From the NCBI RefSeq assembly GCF_947499265.1, contig NZ_CANMNK010000001.1:333001-397000 (forward strand): DNA of 64,000 nucleotides, given 5' to 3'. The stretch is from an uncultured Roseobacter sp. (GTDB taxonomy: Bacteria; Pseudomonadota; Alphaproteobacteria; Rhodobacterales; Rhodobacteraceae). Position numbers and translations under genes: made by a program. Positions within the stretch are counted from its first letter, which is position 1. Each line of letters starts with the position of its first letter. The notes under the pieces are model-generated. The model was not told where the DNA came from, ran no database searches, and saw nothing but the letters and a program-made list of their open reading frames with translations. Below are positions 28,825 to 39,253 of this stretch, in pieces.

Positions 28825-30554
28825 GATCTCTTCCCCTTCGCCAAAGAACTTTGAATGTCTTTCACATTGCTCACCAAGGATTTCAGCACCTCGTCGCGCG
28901 GTCCATCCGCCTTGATCCGCCCGCCATCGATGACCAGAAGCCGGTCACACTCCGAAATGGCCGAGGGTCGGTGCGTCATGATGATCACCGCGCGGTTGGT
29001 CGCCTTGAACTCGCGCACCGCGAGGTTCAGCGCCACGGAGCCATCATTGTCGAGCGCGGAGTTGGGTTCGTCCAGCAGCAGCAAGACGGGATCGCCGTAA
29101 AATGCGCGTGCCAGGGCGATACGCTGGCGCTGACCCCCGGACAGCTGGCTGTCGTCGCCCTGCACAACGGTCTTGTACCCATCGGGCAGCGACAGGATCA
29201 TCTCATGCGCATTGGCACGTTTGGCGGCCTCGACCACCTTTGCCTCGTCCGGTGCGACGGACATGCGCGCGATGTTCTCCGCAATCGTCCCGGAAAAGAG
29301 CACAACATTCTGCGGCAAGTATCCGATATGCGTGCCCAGGACATCCGGGTCATATTGCTCCAGCGTGGCACCGCCAAAGCGCACCTCTCCGGCGGCCACC
29401 TGCGTGAGCCCCAATAGCGTCTTGGCCAGCGTCGTCTTGCCCGAGCCGCTTTTGCCGATCACACCCAGTGCCTCGCCCTCCCCAATGTAGAAGGACACGC
29501 CGCTGAGGGTCGGGAATTTCGCACCGGGGGCCACAACCGAAACACCCGCAAAAGACACATTAGCGTGTGGCACCGGCAAGGCATGGGTTTCTGGCTCCAC
29601 CGGGGTTTGCTTGAGCAACTCGCCCAGCGACGTCCAGGCCGCGCGTGTCCGCTGAACCATGCCCCACTGCCCCAAGGCTTGTTGAACTGGTGCCAGCGCA
29701 CGGCCCAGCAGGATCGAGCTTGCAATCATGGCGCCTGCAGTCACCTCGGCCTGAAGCACCAGATAGGCACCCAACGCCAGCATCGCCGACTGCAGAAAGA
29801 GCCGGAAGGACTTGCCCATCGAGGTGAACACACCGGTCCAGTCGCTGGATTTTATCGAGGATTCAAGCGCGGTGTCCCGCATGTCGTGCCAACGTGCGGC
29901 AACGGCGGCACTCATCCCTTGTGCCCGCACCACTTCTGCTGACCGTCGCGCCTGTTCTGCGAGACCATGCGCACGTTGGGACTTGCTTTGAGCTTCCAGT
30001 GTCTTGGAATTGGTGAGCCAGTTGTTGAGCAGCGTGATCACGATGAGAACCGCGCTGCCAAATACCGCCAACCAGCCAAGCCACGGATGGAAAATAAAGA
30101 TGGCCCCGATGAAAAGCGGGGTCCATGGGATATCGAACAAGGCCATCATCACCGGCGATGCAAAAAGGGTCCGTACCGATTCCAGATCGCGCAGACCGCT
30201 TGCCGGTGCCGCTCTTTCCTTGGGTGAGAGTGCGCGTCTGAGCACCGCGTCAAAGACGCGATCGTCCAACTGTGACTGAAACCGTGCCCCGAAACGGGCC
30301 AGAACGCGCCCGCGCGCATAATCCAGAAACATCATCAGCCCATAGAGCGCACCAACGAGCAAAAACAGCGCCACCAGCGTTTCTTCGGAGCGTGATCCAA
30401 GCACGCGATCATAGACCTGCAGCATGAACAAGGGGCCGGTCAGCATCAGAAGATTCACAAAGACACTGAAGATGAACACCGCCCACAAAAGCCAGATGCC
30501 CGAACTGCGGGCGCGTCGAAGCTCGGCAAAGCCTGCAATACTGTTATTTTTCAT
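28821..30554 (-). CDS. Type I secretion ABC exporter (PrtD/PrsD-like)
   Basis: A 577-residue fused permease-ATPase. The transmembrane part spans about 1-310 with helices near 20-45, 55-78, 130-175 and 245-285. The nucleotide-binding domain has Walker A GVIGKSGSGKTTLAKTL, signature LSGGQRQRIALARA, Walker B LLLLDEPNSALD and the H-loop MTHRPS. There is no N-terminal C39 peptidase domain, as expected for RTX-type cargo with a C-terminal signal. No cargo gene is beside it. Confidence 0.94.
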   Translation of the reverse strand: MKNNSIAGFAELRRARSSGIWLLWAVFIFSVFVNLLMLTGPLFMLQVYDRVLGSRSEETLVALFLLVGALYGLMMFLDYARGRVLARFGARFQSQLDDRVFDAVLRRALSPKERAAPASGLRDLESVRTLFASPVMMALFDIPWTPLFIGAIFIFHPWLGWLAVFGSAVLIVITLLNNWLTNSKTLEAQSKSQRAHGLAEQARRSAEVVRAQGMSAAVAARWHDMRDTALESSIKSSDWTGVFTSMGKSFRLFLQSAMLALGAYLVLQAEVTAGAMIASSILLGRALAPVQQALGQWGMVQRTRAAWTSLGELLKQTPVEPETHALPVPHANVSFAGVSVVAPGAKFPTLSGVSFYIGEGEALGVIGKSGSGKTTLAKTLLGLTQVAAGEVRFGGATLEQYDPDVLGTHIGYLPQNVVLFSGTIAENIARMSVAPDEAKVVEAAKRANAHEMILSLPDGYKTVVQGDDSQLSGGQRQRIALARAFYGDPVLLLLDEPNSALDNDGSVALNLAVREFKATNRAVIIMTHRPSAISECDRLLVIDGGRIKADGPRDEVLKSLVSNVKDIQSSLAKGKRS

Positions 30555-30879
30555 TCATCCAAACCCAACGGCTCATGCTCACCGAGACTGACACTGCAAA
30601 AGGTCAAACGCGATATCGGCGATCTGTATGTTGTCATTCAATCCGTTCATGCTGCAGGAAAAGCGTTTTCTACAACCTCTGGTGCGTATTGTCGATTTAT
30701 CGCGCCGTTGGCAATCTTTCAATTTTCGTGAGGCGGGCCTGAGAGGACGTTTACACCTGTTGTCGGCACAATATGGCCGCTGCATCCGAAATTGAATGCC
30801 ATACAAAAGGCGCTTGCCGAAACTCGAAAGCCCACCGCCCCGCAATGTTCAAAGCCGATATGCTCTGAAACCTCAGGGG
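30555..30879. other. Gene-poor gap upstream of the type I exporter
   Basis: About 325 bp between two minus-strand genes. A minus frame at 30579-30845 (88 codons) is rich in Arg, Cys and Ser, has no good start context and looks like chance. No clear hairpin terminator was found. The exporter promoter must lie here. Confidence 0.5.
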
Positions 30880-31683
30880 TTAATCATCAGCCCATTCGGG
30901 CATCGGCTTTTTGGCAATGAAAGCATCTATGCCGCGCTCGGTATCGCGGGCCATCATGTTGTCCGCCATGGTGGCGCCCGTATAGGCATAGGCTGACGCA
31001 AGATCCATATCGGCCTGATTGTAGAAGGCCTCTTTACCGATCTTGATCGCAATGGGCGCTTTGGAAACGATCTTGTCAGCCATTGCGCGCGTCGCAGCGG
31101 CCAATTCTTCCTGCGGCACCACGTGATTGATCAACCCGATTTCAGCGGCCCGCGCTGCAGGCTGAAACTCCCCCAACAGCAGCATTTCCATCGCCTGTTT
31201 CCGCGCGACATTGCGAGACAGCGCAACCATGGGCGTCGAGCAGAACAAGCCGATGTTCACGCCGGACGTCGCAAAGGTCGCCGTGTCCGACGCCACAGCC
31301 AGATCGCAGGTCGCAACCAGCTGGCAGCCGGCCGCCGTCGCTATGCCCTTCACTTCCGCGATCACCGGCTGCGGCAGATGGACGATGGACATCATCATTT
31401 TCGAGCACGTGGCAAAAAGCGCATTGAAGTAGGATTTACCGCCATCGGCATCTTGTCGTCGTGCCGTCATTTCTTTCAGATTGTGGCCCGCGCAGAAATG
31501 CGCCCCTGCCCCGCGCAGAATGACCACTTTGACAGATTGATCATGCGCGATTTGATCCAAAGCCGCCTGCAAGGCGGACAGCATCTCTTCTGACAGCGCG
31601 TTCAGCGATTTGGGCCGGTTCAGGGTGACCGTGGCAATACCGTCTGAACGGTCCAGCACGACAGGCGCATCAACAGTTTCCAC
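30880..31683 (-). CDS. Enoyl-CoA hydratase/isomerase-family protein (ECHDC3-like)
   Basis: A 267-residue crotonase-fold protein with FCAGHNLKEM in the acyl-CoA-binding loop. The hydratase glutamates are missing: the usual GGxCEL reads AAAGCQL, and the second site reads SGVNIGLF instead of a Pro-Glu. It therefore probably is not a classical hydratase. The closest known pattern is the ECHDC3 subgroup, of uncertain reaction. The start codon is GTG. It is monocistronic as far as I can see. Confidence 0.8.
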   Translation of the reverse strand: METVDAPVVLDRSDGIATVTLNRPKSLNALSEEMLSALQAALDQIAHDQSVKVVILRGAGAHFCAGHNLKEMTARRQDADGGKSYFNALFATCSKMMMSIVHLPQPVIAEVKGIATAAGCQLVATCDLAVASDTATFATSGVNIGLFCSTPMVALSRNVARKQAMEMLLLGEFQPAARAAEIGLINHVVPQEELAAATRAMADKIVSKAPIAIKIGKEAFYNQADMDLASAYAYTGATMADNMMARDTERGIDAFIAKKPMPEWADD

Positions 31684-31757
31684 TTTGGACCCCCCGGGTT
31701 TGATCTCGCGTTGATCGCATCAAAGCTGGAAACGGGTCGGGCCTGCAAGCGAAATTG

Positions 31758-32723
31758 CTATTGCCCGGGGACGGTACCCTGCTTTGGTGTTTCCTGATCA
31801 ATCGTGCGCGCGCCAGATCCGTCCCACAGGCTGTGGGGCACGGGGTCTTTTGCTTTCAGCAGGAACAGATAGGCAATCTGCCTATAGGACCGATAGGCAT
31901 ATCCACCGTTTCGTTCGAGAAATGCAGCGCGGCGTGCGGCGTAATAGGGCTGCAATTGATACCAGGGCATCCGTGGAAAGGCATGGTGCACCGCGTGCAG
32001 GTTGTTTTTCAGAAACAGAAAGGACAGCAGCCCGCGATCCTCAATAATCACGCTCCTGCAGCGCGCTTTTTCGTGGGCGCGATGCTCCAGAAAGGTGCGG
32101 ATTTTCAGGACGGACAGGCTGACATAGGCACAGAGCAGGTAAAGCCAAACCGGCATATCTGCGGCCAGAATCCACCAGATGCCAACACAGGCGAGGCCAC
32201 CGGCATGAAAGATATATGCTTCTCTAATAGAGCGGTTTCCCTCCAGAATCGCCATGACGTCCTGCTTATAGAAAAGCGCCGTCGAAATTGCCGGGCCGAC
32301 AATCACGCGCCCGAGCAGAGTGTTATTCCATTTGTAGAGCGCGCGCCGGGGCAGGTTCCACCGGGCCCAAACCGCGGGATCAATAAAATTGCTCTCCGGA
32401 TCGTCATAAGGGTCGGTCAGAGCCGGGTCATGATGATGGGCAAGATGGGTGTCGCGAAACCTCAGGTAGGGAATGGCAAGGCCAAGCGCCGGGAACACCA
32501 ATGCCGTATTCAAGGTCGTGTTTTGGAAAGGATGACCGTGCAGAACCTCGTGGTTGAGCGAGGAGTAGAGGGTCAGCGAGAGCGCCAGAAGGATACCGCT
32601 GCCCCAGGGGCCGATCACATCATATGTTGTCGTGGAAAGTGCAAAGCCGGTGTAGCAAAGTACTGCGATGAAAACCGTGGGCCATTCAATCTGCCGGAGG
32701 CCAGGTGCTGCAGGGGTCGCCAA
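31758..32723 (-). CDS. Membrane fatty-acid desaturase
   Basis: A 321-residue membrane di-iron desaturase. Histidine boxes are HEVLHGHP, HLAHHHDP and NLHAVHHAFP, the standard three-box pattern. At least four hydrophobic helices are evident. It would introduce a double bond or hydroxyl into a lipid chain; the substrate is unknown. I choose the TTG at 32723 (AGGACGGG upstream, protein MATPAAPG) over another TTG at 32741. It is divergent from an XRE-like regulator. Confidence 0.83.
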   Translation of the reverse strand: MATPAAPGLRQIEWPTVFIAVLCYTGFALSTTTYDVIGPWGSGILLALSLTLYSSLNHEVLHGHPFQNTTLNTALVFPALGLAIPYLRFRDTHLAHHHDPALTDPYDDPESNFIDPAVWARWNLPRRALYKWNNTLLGRVIVGPAISTALFYKQDVMAILEGNRSIREAYIFHAGGLACVGIWWILAADMPVWLYLLCAYVSLSVLKIRTFLEHRAHEKARCRSVIIEDRGLLSFLFLKNNLHAVHHAFPRMPWYQLQPYYAARRAAFLERNGGYAYRSYRQIAYLFLLKAKDPVPHSLWDGSGARTIDQETPKQGTVPGQ

Positions 32724-32852
32724 TTTATCCCGTCCTGTCAATGGGTTTGCTGTTTATCAATGTCCGAGGAGAAGTTTGACAAACCACGACGCTGCCGCAA
32801 GAGCGTGAATTTGTGAAAGATACATTACATTCGTCACGATTTAACGATTTCG

Positions 32853-32880
32853 TTGTGAATATGCACTTTTGGTGTATTAA
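32853..32880 (+). promoter_or_regulatory. Promoter for a probably leaderless regulator mRNA
   Basis: TTGTGA (32853-32858), 16-bp spacer, TATTAA (32875-32880). The ATG of the regulator lies only six bases after the -10, about where transcription would begin, and no Shine-Dalgarno is visible. The preceding AACGA-TT-TCGTT palindrome is a possible operator. Confidence 0.45.
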
Positions 32881-32886
32881 CATGAC

Positions 32887-33714
32887 ATGGATAAGCGTGA
32901 TCTCTCCGCCATGTTCAAAGAACGTCTCGCACAGGTGCTGAGCTCTCACCCCGCTGGCAAGGGTCATTTTCTGCGAGAGGTGGGCATGGATCGCTCCGCG
33001 CTAAGCCAATTTCTGAACCCGGAGCTCGACCGCCTCCCCCGCGCAGAAACGCTGCGCCGCATTGCCCGGGTGAGCGGTGTTTCGGTGGATTGGCTGCTTT
33101 GTCTTGAAAACGCGCCGGAAGGGCGGCAGGAGGTCGCAGAAAGCGTCCAGATTGAAAAGGCTGTGCAGGCCGATGGCTCCACGCCGCTGGATCAATGGCG
33201 TAGTGCGGCAGCGGGGTTCAAACTGCGCTACGTGCCCTCCACCCTGCCCGATATGGTCAGCCTCGCGCCGGACGCCGATGCGGATGTTTCCGATGCGCGT
33301 GGCGGCGGTGTGGAGAATGTGCTGGGGCGCATTTCCCTGGACGATATGGACGTGGAAATCGCCATGCCCGTACAAACCCTGCGCGATTTATCCGCCCGCA
33401 CCGGCCTTTGGCGCGGCGCAGATGCCCAGCAGTGCCGGGCGCAGCTGACCTATATGGCGCGGGTGTGCAAGGAAAACTATCCCGCCTTGCGCCTGCACCT
33501 CTACGACGGGACCAAGACGTTTTCCGCGCCCTTTACCGTTTTTGGCAAACAACGCGTCGCCCTCTACATCGGTGACGCCTATCTAGTCGTCAGCAGCCCG
33601 GATCAGGTGAAAGGTTTTGCCAAGCAATTTGACCGATTGGTACGACAGGCTGTGATCGGATCCGACCGGGTGCATGAATTGCTGACCGAACTGGCGGGCG
33701 AGGTTCGCGGTTAG
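32887..33714 (+). CDS. XRE-like HTH transcriptional regulator
   Basis: A 275-residue protein. The N-terminal 75 residues form a helix-turn-helix ([17 protein letters not shown], then [22 protein letters not shown]). The C-terminal 170 residues are a conserved alpha/beta part of unknown ligand ([32 protein letters not shown]). It is divergent from the desaturase, so it may control membrane lipid desaturation. That link is inference. Its last four bases overlap the convergent acyl-CoA dehydrogenase. Confidence 0.78.
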   Translation: MDKRDLSAMFKERLAQVLSSHPAGKGHFLREVGMDRSALSQFLNPELDRLPRAETLRRIARVSGVSVDWLLCLENAPEGRQEVAESVQIEKAVQADGSTPLDQWRSAAAGFKLRYVPSTLPDMVSLAPDADADVSDARGGGVENVLGRISLDDMDVEIAMPVQTLRDLSARTGLWRGADAQQCRAQLTYMARVCKENYPALRLHLYDGTKTFSAPFTVFGKQRVALYIGDAYLVVSSPDQVKGFAKQFDRLVRQAVIGSDRVHELLTELAGEVRG

Positions 33715-34865
33715 TTTTGCGCCGCCATGACCGCACGTGCGATCACGATCTTCTGCACGTCTGAAGCGCCCTCATAGATGCGTAAAGATCTGATTTCACG
33801 ATATAATTTTTCGGTAATACCGCCGGTGCGGACACCTTCGCCGCCATGCAATTGCACTGCCTTGTCAATGACAACCTGCGCCTGATCGGTCGAGAACAGC
33901 TTGGCCATCGCGGCTTCCCGGCTGACCCGTTCCGCTCCCATATCCTTGGCCCAGGCGGCCCGGTAGACCAGCAGTGCCGCCGCATCGACGTCAAGCGCCA
34001 TGTCGGCGATATGCCCCTGCACCATCTGAAGGTCGGCAAGCGGGGCACCGAAGAGTTCGCGCTCCTTGACCCTGCTGAGAGAGGCATCAAGCGCCCGCCG
34101 CGCAAAGCCCAACGCCGCGGCCGCCACGGTGGAGCGGAAGACATCAAGCACCGACATCGCGATCCTGAAGCCGTCACCGGGCGCGCCAATTATCGCGTCG
34201 GCATCCAGCCGGACATCCTCAAAAGACAGGCGCGCCAAGGGATGCGGCGCCATCACATCCAGCCGCTCCGCCACGCTCAGGCCCGGCGTGTCCGCAGGCA
34301 CCAGAAAGGCAGACAGTCCTTTCGCCCCCGCCGCTTCGCCCGTGCGGGCGAAAACCGTGTAGAGATCGGCGATGCCACCGTTTGAGATCCAGGTTTTCTC
34401 CCCGTTCAGGCGGTAACCATTGCCATCCCTTTCGGCCCTCATCTCCATGCTTGCGACATCCGAGCCCGACTTTGGCTCCGACAAGGCAAATGCAGAAAGC
34501 GCGCTGCCTGCGCGGGTTTTGTTGAGCCATGTGCGCTGCGCATCACTGCCGAAAAGAGACAGGGCGCCGGTTCCAAGACCCTGCATCGCGAAGGCAAAAT
34601 CGGCCAGACCATCGTGGCGGGCAAGTGTTTCACGGATCAGGCACAGACTGCGCACATCCAGCCTGCCGGGCGCTGTGGGATCAATTGCGGAATGCTCAAG
34701 CCATCCCGCCTCCCCCAGCATCGCGACCAGCGAAATACACGCCTTGTCAGTATCCGTGTGATCGACATTGGACAGTGAGGCCTCGCACCACGCCTCCAAA
34801 TCAGAGGCCAGCGCGCGGTGGTGGTCCTCAAAGAACGGCCATGACAGAAAAGACGTATCCGGCAT
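33711..34865 (-). CDS. Acyl-CoA dehydrogenase
   Basis: A 384-residue flavin acyl-CoA dehydrogenase. Diagnostic parts are [15 protein letters not shown] (FAD/acyl binding), [10 protein letters not shown], and the C-terminal [41 protein letters not shown], where the EG dyad region holds the catalytic base. It is last in a five-gene minus-strand operon that includes the flavin hydroxylase fusion, so it probably acts on an alicyclic or dicarboxyl-CoA formed after ring reduction. It lies 3 bp after the crotonase. Confidence 0.9.
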   Translation of the reverse strand: MPDTSFLSWPFFEDHHRALASDLEAWCEASLSNVDHTDTDKACISLVAMLGEAGWLEHSAIDPTAPGRLDVRSLCLIRETLARHDGLADFAFAMQGLGTGALSLFGSDAQRTWLNKTRAGSALSAFALSEPKSGSDVASMEMRAERDGNGYRLNGEKTWISNGGIADLYTVFARTGEAAGAKGLSAFLVPADTPGLSVAERLDVMAPHPLARLSFEDVRLDADAIIGAPGDGFRIAMSVLDVFRSTVAAAALGFARRALDASLSRVKERELFGAPLADLQMVQGHIADMALDVDAAALLVYRAAWAKDMGAERVSREAAMAKLFSTDQAQVVIDKAVQLHGGEGVRTGGITEKLYREIRSLRIYEGASDVQKIVIARAVMAAQN

Positions 34866-34868
34866 GGC

Positions 34869-35660
34869 TCAATCCCCCTCAAACACGGGTTTTTCCTTGG
34901 CGACAAATGCCTCATAAGCGCGCCGAAAGTCCTGCGTTTGCATGCAGATCGCCTGGGCCTGGGCCTCGGATTCAATCGCCTGATCAAGCGTCATTGACCA
35001 TTCCTGATTGAGCATCGTCTTGGTCATCATATGCGCGAAATTGGGTCCTTCGGAAATGCGCTGCGCCAGTTTCCGCGCCTCTGCGAGCAAATCATCCGCT
35101 GGCACGAGCCGGTTGAAAAACCCCCACGCTGCCCCCTCCTCTGCGCTCATCGCACGACCCGTATACAAAAGCTCCGCCGCCCGCCCCTGCCCGATGATCC
35201 GCGGCAGCATGGCACAGGCGCCCATATCGCATCCAGCCAGACCCACACGGGTAAAGAGAAATGCGGTTTTCGCCTGCGCCGTGCCCAGCCGCAGATCGGA
35301 CGCCATGGCGATGATGGCCCCGGCCCCGACACAAATGCCGTCGACGGCGGCGATGATCGGTTTGCCACAATGCAACATCGCCTTGACCAGATCACCGGTC
35401 ATGCGGGTGAACCGCAAAAGGTCTTTCATATCCATCTCGACGAGCGGACCGATGATGTCATGAACATCGCCGCCCGACGAAAAATTACCACCGTTCGAGG
35501 CAAATACGACCGCTGTTGTTTCATCATCATATTGCAGCGCGCGGAACCAGTCGCGCAATTCGGCATAGCTATCGAAGGTCAGCGGGTTTTTTCGGTCTGG
35601 CCGGTCCAGCACGACAGTGGCAACGGTCCCGTCCCGCGTCAGTTTAAAATGGTCAGGCAT
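34869..35660 (-). CDS. Crotonase-family protein of the aromatic cluster
   Basis: A 263-residue enoyl-CoA hydratase-family protein with the loop [10 protein letters not shown]. The first classical glutamate is replaced ([11 protein letters not shown]). The second region reads [15 protein letters not shown], so the standard glutamate pair is absent. This pattern is common in crotonases that handle ring-derived CoA esters. It overlaps the MarR gene stop by one base (TGATG), placing it in the operon. Confidence 0.85.
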   Translation of the reverse strand: MPDHFKLTRDGTVATVVLDRPDRKNPLTFDSYAELRDWFRALQYDDETTAVVFASNGGNFSSGGDVHDIIGPLVEMDMKDLLRFTRMTGDLVKAMLHCGKPIIAAVDGICVGAGAIIAMASDLRLGTAQAKTAFLFTRVGLAGCDMGACAMLPRIIGQGRAAELLYTGRAMSAEEGAAWGFFNRLVPADDLLAEARKLAQRISEGPNFAHMMTKTMLNQEWSMTLDQAIESEAQAQAICMQTQDFRRAYEAFVAKEKPVFEGD

Positions 35661-36127
35661 CAGTCTTCCGCCTCCAGTTTCTCCGTGATCCGACCCAGCC
35701 GGGTGTGCACCGTGCTCAGGCCCTGCGCGCCGATGGGTGAAAAAAGCTCATCAACCCAAAGCTCGTGCACCGCAGCCATTTCATCGAACATCTCACGGCC
35801 CTGCGCAGTCAGCAGGACCCGCATGGCGCGCCTGTCGCCTTCCACACTGCGCCGTTCCGCCAGACCGTCCGCTTCCAACCGATCCACGATCCCGGTGACA
35901 TTGCCGTTGGAAACACGTAGCACGCCCGACAGATCGCTCATCTTCATACCCGCGTCCGCGCGGCGGAGCGCCGCCATGACATCAAACCGGGGCAACGTGA
36001 TGTCCCAGCTTTGCCGCATCCGTTCGCGCAATTCCGCCTCGATCATGCGGGTGACCTTCAGCATGCGCAGCCAGACACGCAGACGGTCCTTGCTCAGATC
36101 AGACGGGATTTTTCCTGGCTCGCTCAC
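35660..36127 (-). CDS. MarR-family transcriptional regulator
   Basis: A 155-residue winged-helix regulator. DNA-binding segments are [41 protein letters not shown] and the wing [16 protein letters not shown]. It starts with a GTG overlapping the SDR stop (GTGA); the frame is open further upstream but is not MarR-like there. Being embedded in the aromatic operon, it probably senses a CoA thioester or the free acid and represses from the inverted repeat at 39225-39253. Confidence 0.9.
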   Translation of the reverse strand: MSEPGKIPSDLSKDRLRVWLRMLKVTRMIEAELRERMRQSWDITLPRFDVMAALRRADAGMKMSDLSGVLRVSNGNVTGIVDRLEADGLAERRSVEGDRRAMRVLLTAQGREMFDEMAAVHELWVDELFSPIGAQGLSTVHTRLGRITEKLEAED

Positions 36128-36876
36128 ATGACTTCTCCGCCGGATATTGAAATGGACTGGCCGGTGATGGCGCTGGCCCCCGGCCCGGCAAGCCAGGCGA
36201 CCGCATCCGCGACCTCTTGCGGCTGGACAAACCGACCCTGCGGGTTGGTCGCGGTCAGCGCCTGTGCCGCTTCCGCTGTGCTGCGGCCGGTCTTTGACAC
36301 GATGTTGTCGATGGACGCGCTCAGCATCGGTGTTTCGGTAAAGCCCGGACATACCGCGTTGACCGTGATCCCGGTGTGCGCCAGCTCCAATGCCAAGGAT
36401 CGGGTGAGCCCGATCACGGCATGTTTCGCCGCAGAATAGGCACTCACATAGGCATATCCCTTCAATCCCGCGGTGGATGCGACCGATATCAGGCGACCGG
36501 TGCTTGCGGTTTTCATCGCACCAAGGGCGGCGGAATAAATGTTGAACACGCCAAAGAAATTGACCGACAGCATGTCCTGCACATCGTCGACGGTCATCTT
36601 AGAGAAGGGTTTGGACAGGGATGTGCCCGCATTGGCAACAACGATGTCCGGCCCCTCTGCCGCCGCGATCATCGCCGCGCAGTCGCTCGCATCTGTCACA
36701 TCGCCCACGATCATCTGCATGGTGTCGTGCTGCGATGCCAGGGCGTGCAAGGGGTCCGCACGTCTGCCCGTGATCCAGATCTGCGCCCCCTCCGAGGCCA
36801 GCCTTGCGGCAATCGCCGCGCCCACACCGGTGCCGCCCCCCGTGACCAACGCGCGTTTTCCGGACAGGTCGCTCAT
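36124..36876 (-). CDS. Short-chain dehydrogenase/reductase
   Basis: A 250-residue SDR. The cofactor motif is [16 protein letters not shown] is at VVANAGTS, and the catalytic Tyr-Lys is in [12 protein letters not shown] with Ser upstream (LISVAST). The end [13 protein letters not shown] is typical. In 2-aminobenzoyl-CoA clusters an SDR of this type acts as a 3-hydroxyacyl-CoA dehydrogenase. Its ATG overlaps the hydroxylase stop (ATGA). Confidence 0.9.
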   Translation of the reverse strand: MSDLSGKRALVTGGGTGVGAAIAARLASEGAQIWITGRRADPLHALASQHDTMQMIVGDVTDASDCAAMIAAAEGPDIVVANAGTSLSKPFSKMTVDDVQDMLSVNFFGVFNIYSAALGAMKTASTGRLISVASTAGLKGYAYVSAYSAAKHAVIGLTRSLALELAHTGITVNAVCPGFTETPMLSASIDNIVSKTGRSTAEAAQALTATNPQGRFVQPQEVADAVAWLAGPGASAITGQSISISGGEVM

Positions 36877-39170
36877 ACCTTGACCTCGGATGTCATCGCG
36901 TCCTTATCCGCAAGCCGCCATGCCTGATCGCGCCCGGGAATATAGGGATCGGGCCATTTTTCCGCGCGATCCCCCAGCGTCGTTGCGGCCCGAAGCAGCC
37001 AATAAGGGTCGGCCAGGTGCGGGCGCGCCAGACAGACAAGATCCGCACGGCCCGCCATCAGGATGGAATTGACATGATCCGGCTCGAATATATTGCCCAC
37101 CGCCATCGTGACCATCCCGGCCTCGTTGCGGATACGGTCGGAAAACGGCGTCTGGAACATGCGCCCGTAGACCGGTTGCGCGGCGACCGACGTCTGCCCC
37201 GCCGATACGTCACAGATGTCCACGCCATGATCCTTGAAAGCCGCAGCAATCGCCACGGCGTCTTCGGGCGTCACGCCCTGATCCCCAACCCAGTCGTGGG
37301 CAGATATGCGCACCGACATTGGGCGGGCGTCCGGCCAGACGGCCCGCATTGCATCAAAGACTTCCAGCGGGTAGCGCAAGCGGTTTTCCAGCGTGCCGCC
37401 GTAGTCGTCATCGCGCGTGTTCTGCAGCGGCGTGATGAAGCTGGAAATCAGATAGCCGTGGGCTGCGTGCAGTTCGATCATGTCGAACCCGGCGCGGGCG
37501 GCCCGCTCCGTTGCCTCGACAAACTGCGCTTTGACCGCGTCCATATCGGCGCGGGTCATCGGGCGGGGCGTGGCATTTCGATCCGACCAGGGCACGTCCG
37601 AGGCGGCAATCAGGGGCCAATTATCATCAGCCAATGGTGCGTCCATCTCCTCCCATCCCAGCTGGGTGGACCCTTTGGCGCCGGAATGTCCCAACTGTAG
37701 GCAGATCTTTGCGTCGGTCTCTGCGTGCACAAAATCCACAATGCGTTTCCACGCGGTTTCCTGGGCGTCGGAATAGAGCCCCGGGCATCCCGGCGTGATG
37801 CGCCCGGTGTCACTGACACAGGTCATTTCCGTATACACAAGACCCGCACCACCCTTCGCACGCTCTCCGTAGTGGATCAGATGCCAGTCGGTCGGCAGCC
37901 CGTCCACCGCTTTGTATTGGGCCATTGGCGAGACAACGACCCGGTTTTTGAGCGACATGCCCCGCAGTTTGAAGGGTGCAAACATGGGATGCCGCGCGTC
38001 GGCATTACTGCTGACCCCGGCCTGGGTCTGGAACCACTTTTCCGCGGCACCCAGCCAGTCCGCATCGCGTTCGCGCAGATTTTCGTGACTTATCCTTTGG
38101 GATCGCGTCAGCAGCGAATAGTTGAACTGTACCGGATCCAGATCAAGGTAGCGCTCGACCTCTTCGAACCATTCCAGTGAATTGCGTGCGGCAGACTGAA
38201 GCTTCAACACCTCTACCCGGCGCTCATCTTCGTATTTCTGGAAGGCCGCTGCCATATCGGTTTCATTTGTCACGTAGTCGGCCAGAGCGATCGCGGATTC
38301 CAACGCGAGCTTTGTCCCGGACCCGATGGAAAAATGTGCTGTGGCTGCCGCATCGCCCATCAGCACCACATTTCGGTGATGCCATTTTTCACACAAGACA
38401 CGGGGGAACTTGATCCACGCCGACCCGCGCACATGATTGGCATTCGACATCAAGGCATGACCGCCCAGATATTTTTCGAATATCTTTTCGCAGGTGGCGA
38501 TGCTTTGCTCTTTCGACATCTTGTCGAAACCCCAGCGATCATAGGTCTCCTGCGCGCATTCAACGATGAAAGTCGCCGTGTCAGGGTCGAATTGATAAGC
38601 ATGCGCCCAGACCCAGCCATGCTCCGTTTTCTCGAAAATGAAGGTAAAAGCGTCGTCGAATTTCTGATGTGTCCCGAGCCAGGTGAAGGGGCATTTGCGG
38701 ATGTCCACATCCGGTTTGAAGTGCTCTGCAAATTCCATCCGTGTCCGGGAATTCAGACCGTCAGACGCCACAACCAGATCATAGTCACGGGCGAGATCAG
38801 CCGCGCCTTTGACCTCAGCCTCAAACCGCAGATCAACGCCTAGGGCGCGGGCACGCTCCTGCAACAGCAGCAACAGTTTCTGACGCCCGATGCCGCAAAA
38901 GCCGTGACCGGAGGATACCGTCTGATGCCCGGCATGGATGACCGAAATATCGTCCCAATAGGCAAAATGCGCGCGGATCATTTCCGCGCTTTCAAGGTCG
39001 TTGTCCGCAAGGTTGGCAAGGGTTTCATCCGACAGCACAACCCCCCAGCCAAAGGTGTCATCCGCCTTGTTCCGTTCGAAAACCACGACCTCATGCCCCG
39101 GATCGCGCAGCTTCATCGAAATTGCGAAGTAAAGCCCCGCGGGCCCACCGCCCAGACATGCAATTTTCAT
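36873..39170 (-). CDS. FAD monooxygenase / Old Yellow Enzyme fusion (2-aminobenzoyl-CoA or salicylyl-CoA 5-hydroxylase type)
   Basis: A 765-residue fusion. The N-terminal about 385 residues are a PHBH-type flavin monooxygenase ([15 protein letters not shown], the GD motif [26 protein letters not shown]). The C-terminal part from about 395 is an NADH:flavin oxidoreductase of the Old Yellow Enzyme type ([38 protein letters not shown]). Azoarcus evansii 2-aminobenzoyl-CoA monooxygenase/reductase has this same fusion; it hydroxylates then reduces the ring. The related salicylyl-CoA 5-hydroxylase label is also used. I start at MKIACLGG; an ATG at 39194 is an alternative. Confidence 0.9.
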   Translation of the reverse strand: MKIACLGGGPAGLYFAISMKLRDPGHEVVVFERNKADDTFGWGVVLSDETLANLADNDLESAEMIRAHFAYWDDISVIHAGHQTVSSGHGFCGIGRQKLLLLLQERARALGVDLRFEAEVKGAADLARDYDLVVASDGLNSRTRMEFAEHFKPDVDIRKCPFTWLGTHQKFDDAFTFIFEKTEHGWVWAHAYQFDPDTATFIVECAQETYDRWGFDKMSKEQSIATCEKIFEKYLGGHALMSNANHVRGSAWIKFPRVLCEKWHHRNVVLMGDAAATAHFSIGSGTKLALESAIALADYVTNETDMAAAFQKYEDERRVEVLKLQSAARNSLEWFEEVERYLDLDPVQFNYSLLTRSQRISHENLRERDADWLGAAEKWFQTQAGVSSNADARHPMFAPFKLRGMSLKNRVVVSPMAQYKAVDGLPTDWHLIHYGERAKGGAGLVYTEMTCVSDTGRITPGCPGLYSDAQETAWKRIVDFVHAETDAKICLQLGHSGAKGSTQLGWEEMDAPLADDNWPLIAASDVPWSDRNATPRPMTRADMDAVKAQFVEATERAARAGFDMIELHAAHGYLISSFITPLQNTRDDDYGGTLENRLRYPLEVFDAMRAVWPDARPMSVRISAHDWVGDQGVTPEDAVAIAAAFKDHGVDICDVSAGQTSVAAQPVYGRMFQTPFSDRIRNEAGMVTMAVGNIFEPDHVNSILMAGRADLVCLARPHLADPYWLLRAATTLGDRAEKWPDPYIPGRDQAWRLADKDAMTSEVKV

Positions 39171-39224
39171 GGCCGACACCCGTGAATGATTCATCTACGG
39201 TGAGCGTAGCGGAACCTTGATTTG

Positions 39225-39253
39225 TTTCAAGTATGAAATTTTCATATTTGAAA
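39225..39253. promoter_or_regulatory. 13-bp inverted repeat, probable MarR operator of the aromatic operon
   Basis: TTTCAAGTATGAA (39225-39237), ATT, TTCATATTTGAAA (39241-39253): arms match at 12 of 13 positions. It lies directly between the thioesterase stop (39254) and the start of the hydroxylase operon, whose fourth gene down the strand is a MarR regulator. Size and AT-richness fit MarR operators. Binding is inferred. Confidence 0.65.

Noticed and set aside
30579-30845. 88-codon minus-strand frame upstream of the type I exporter
   Set aside because: Composition is unlike a protein here (many Arg, Cys and Ser), there is no Shine-Dalgarno and no family pattern.
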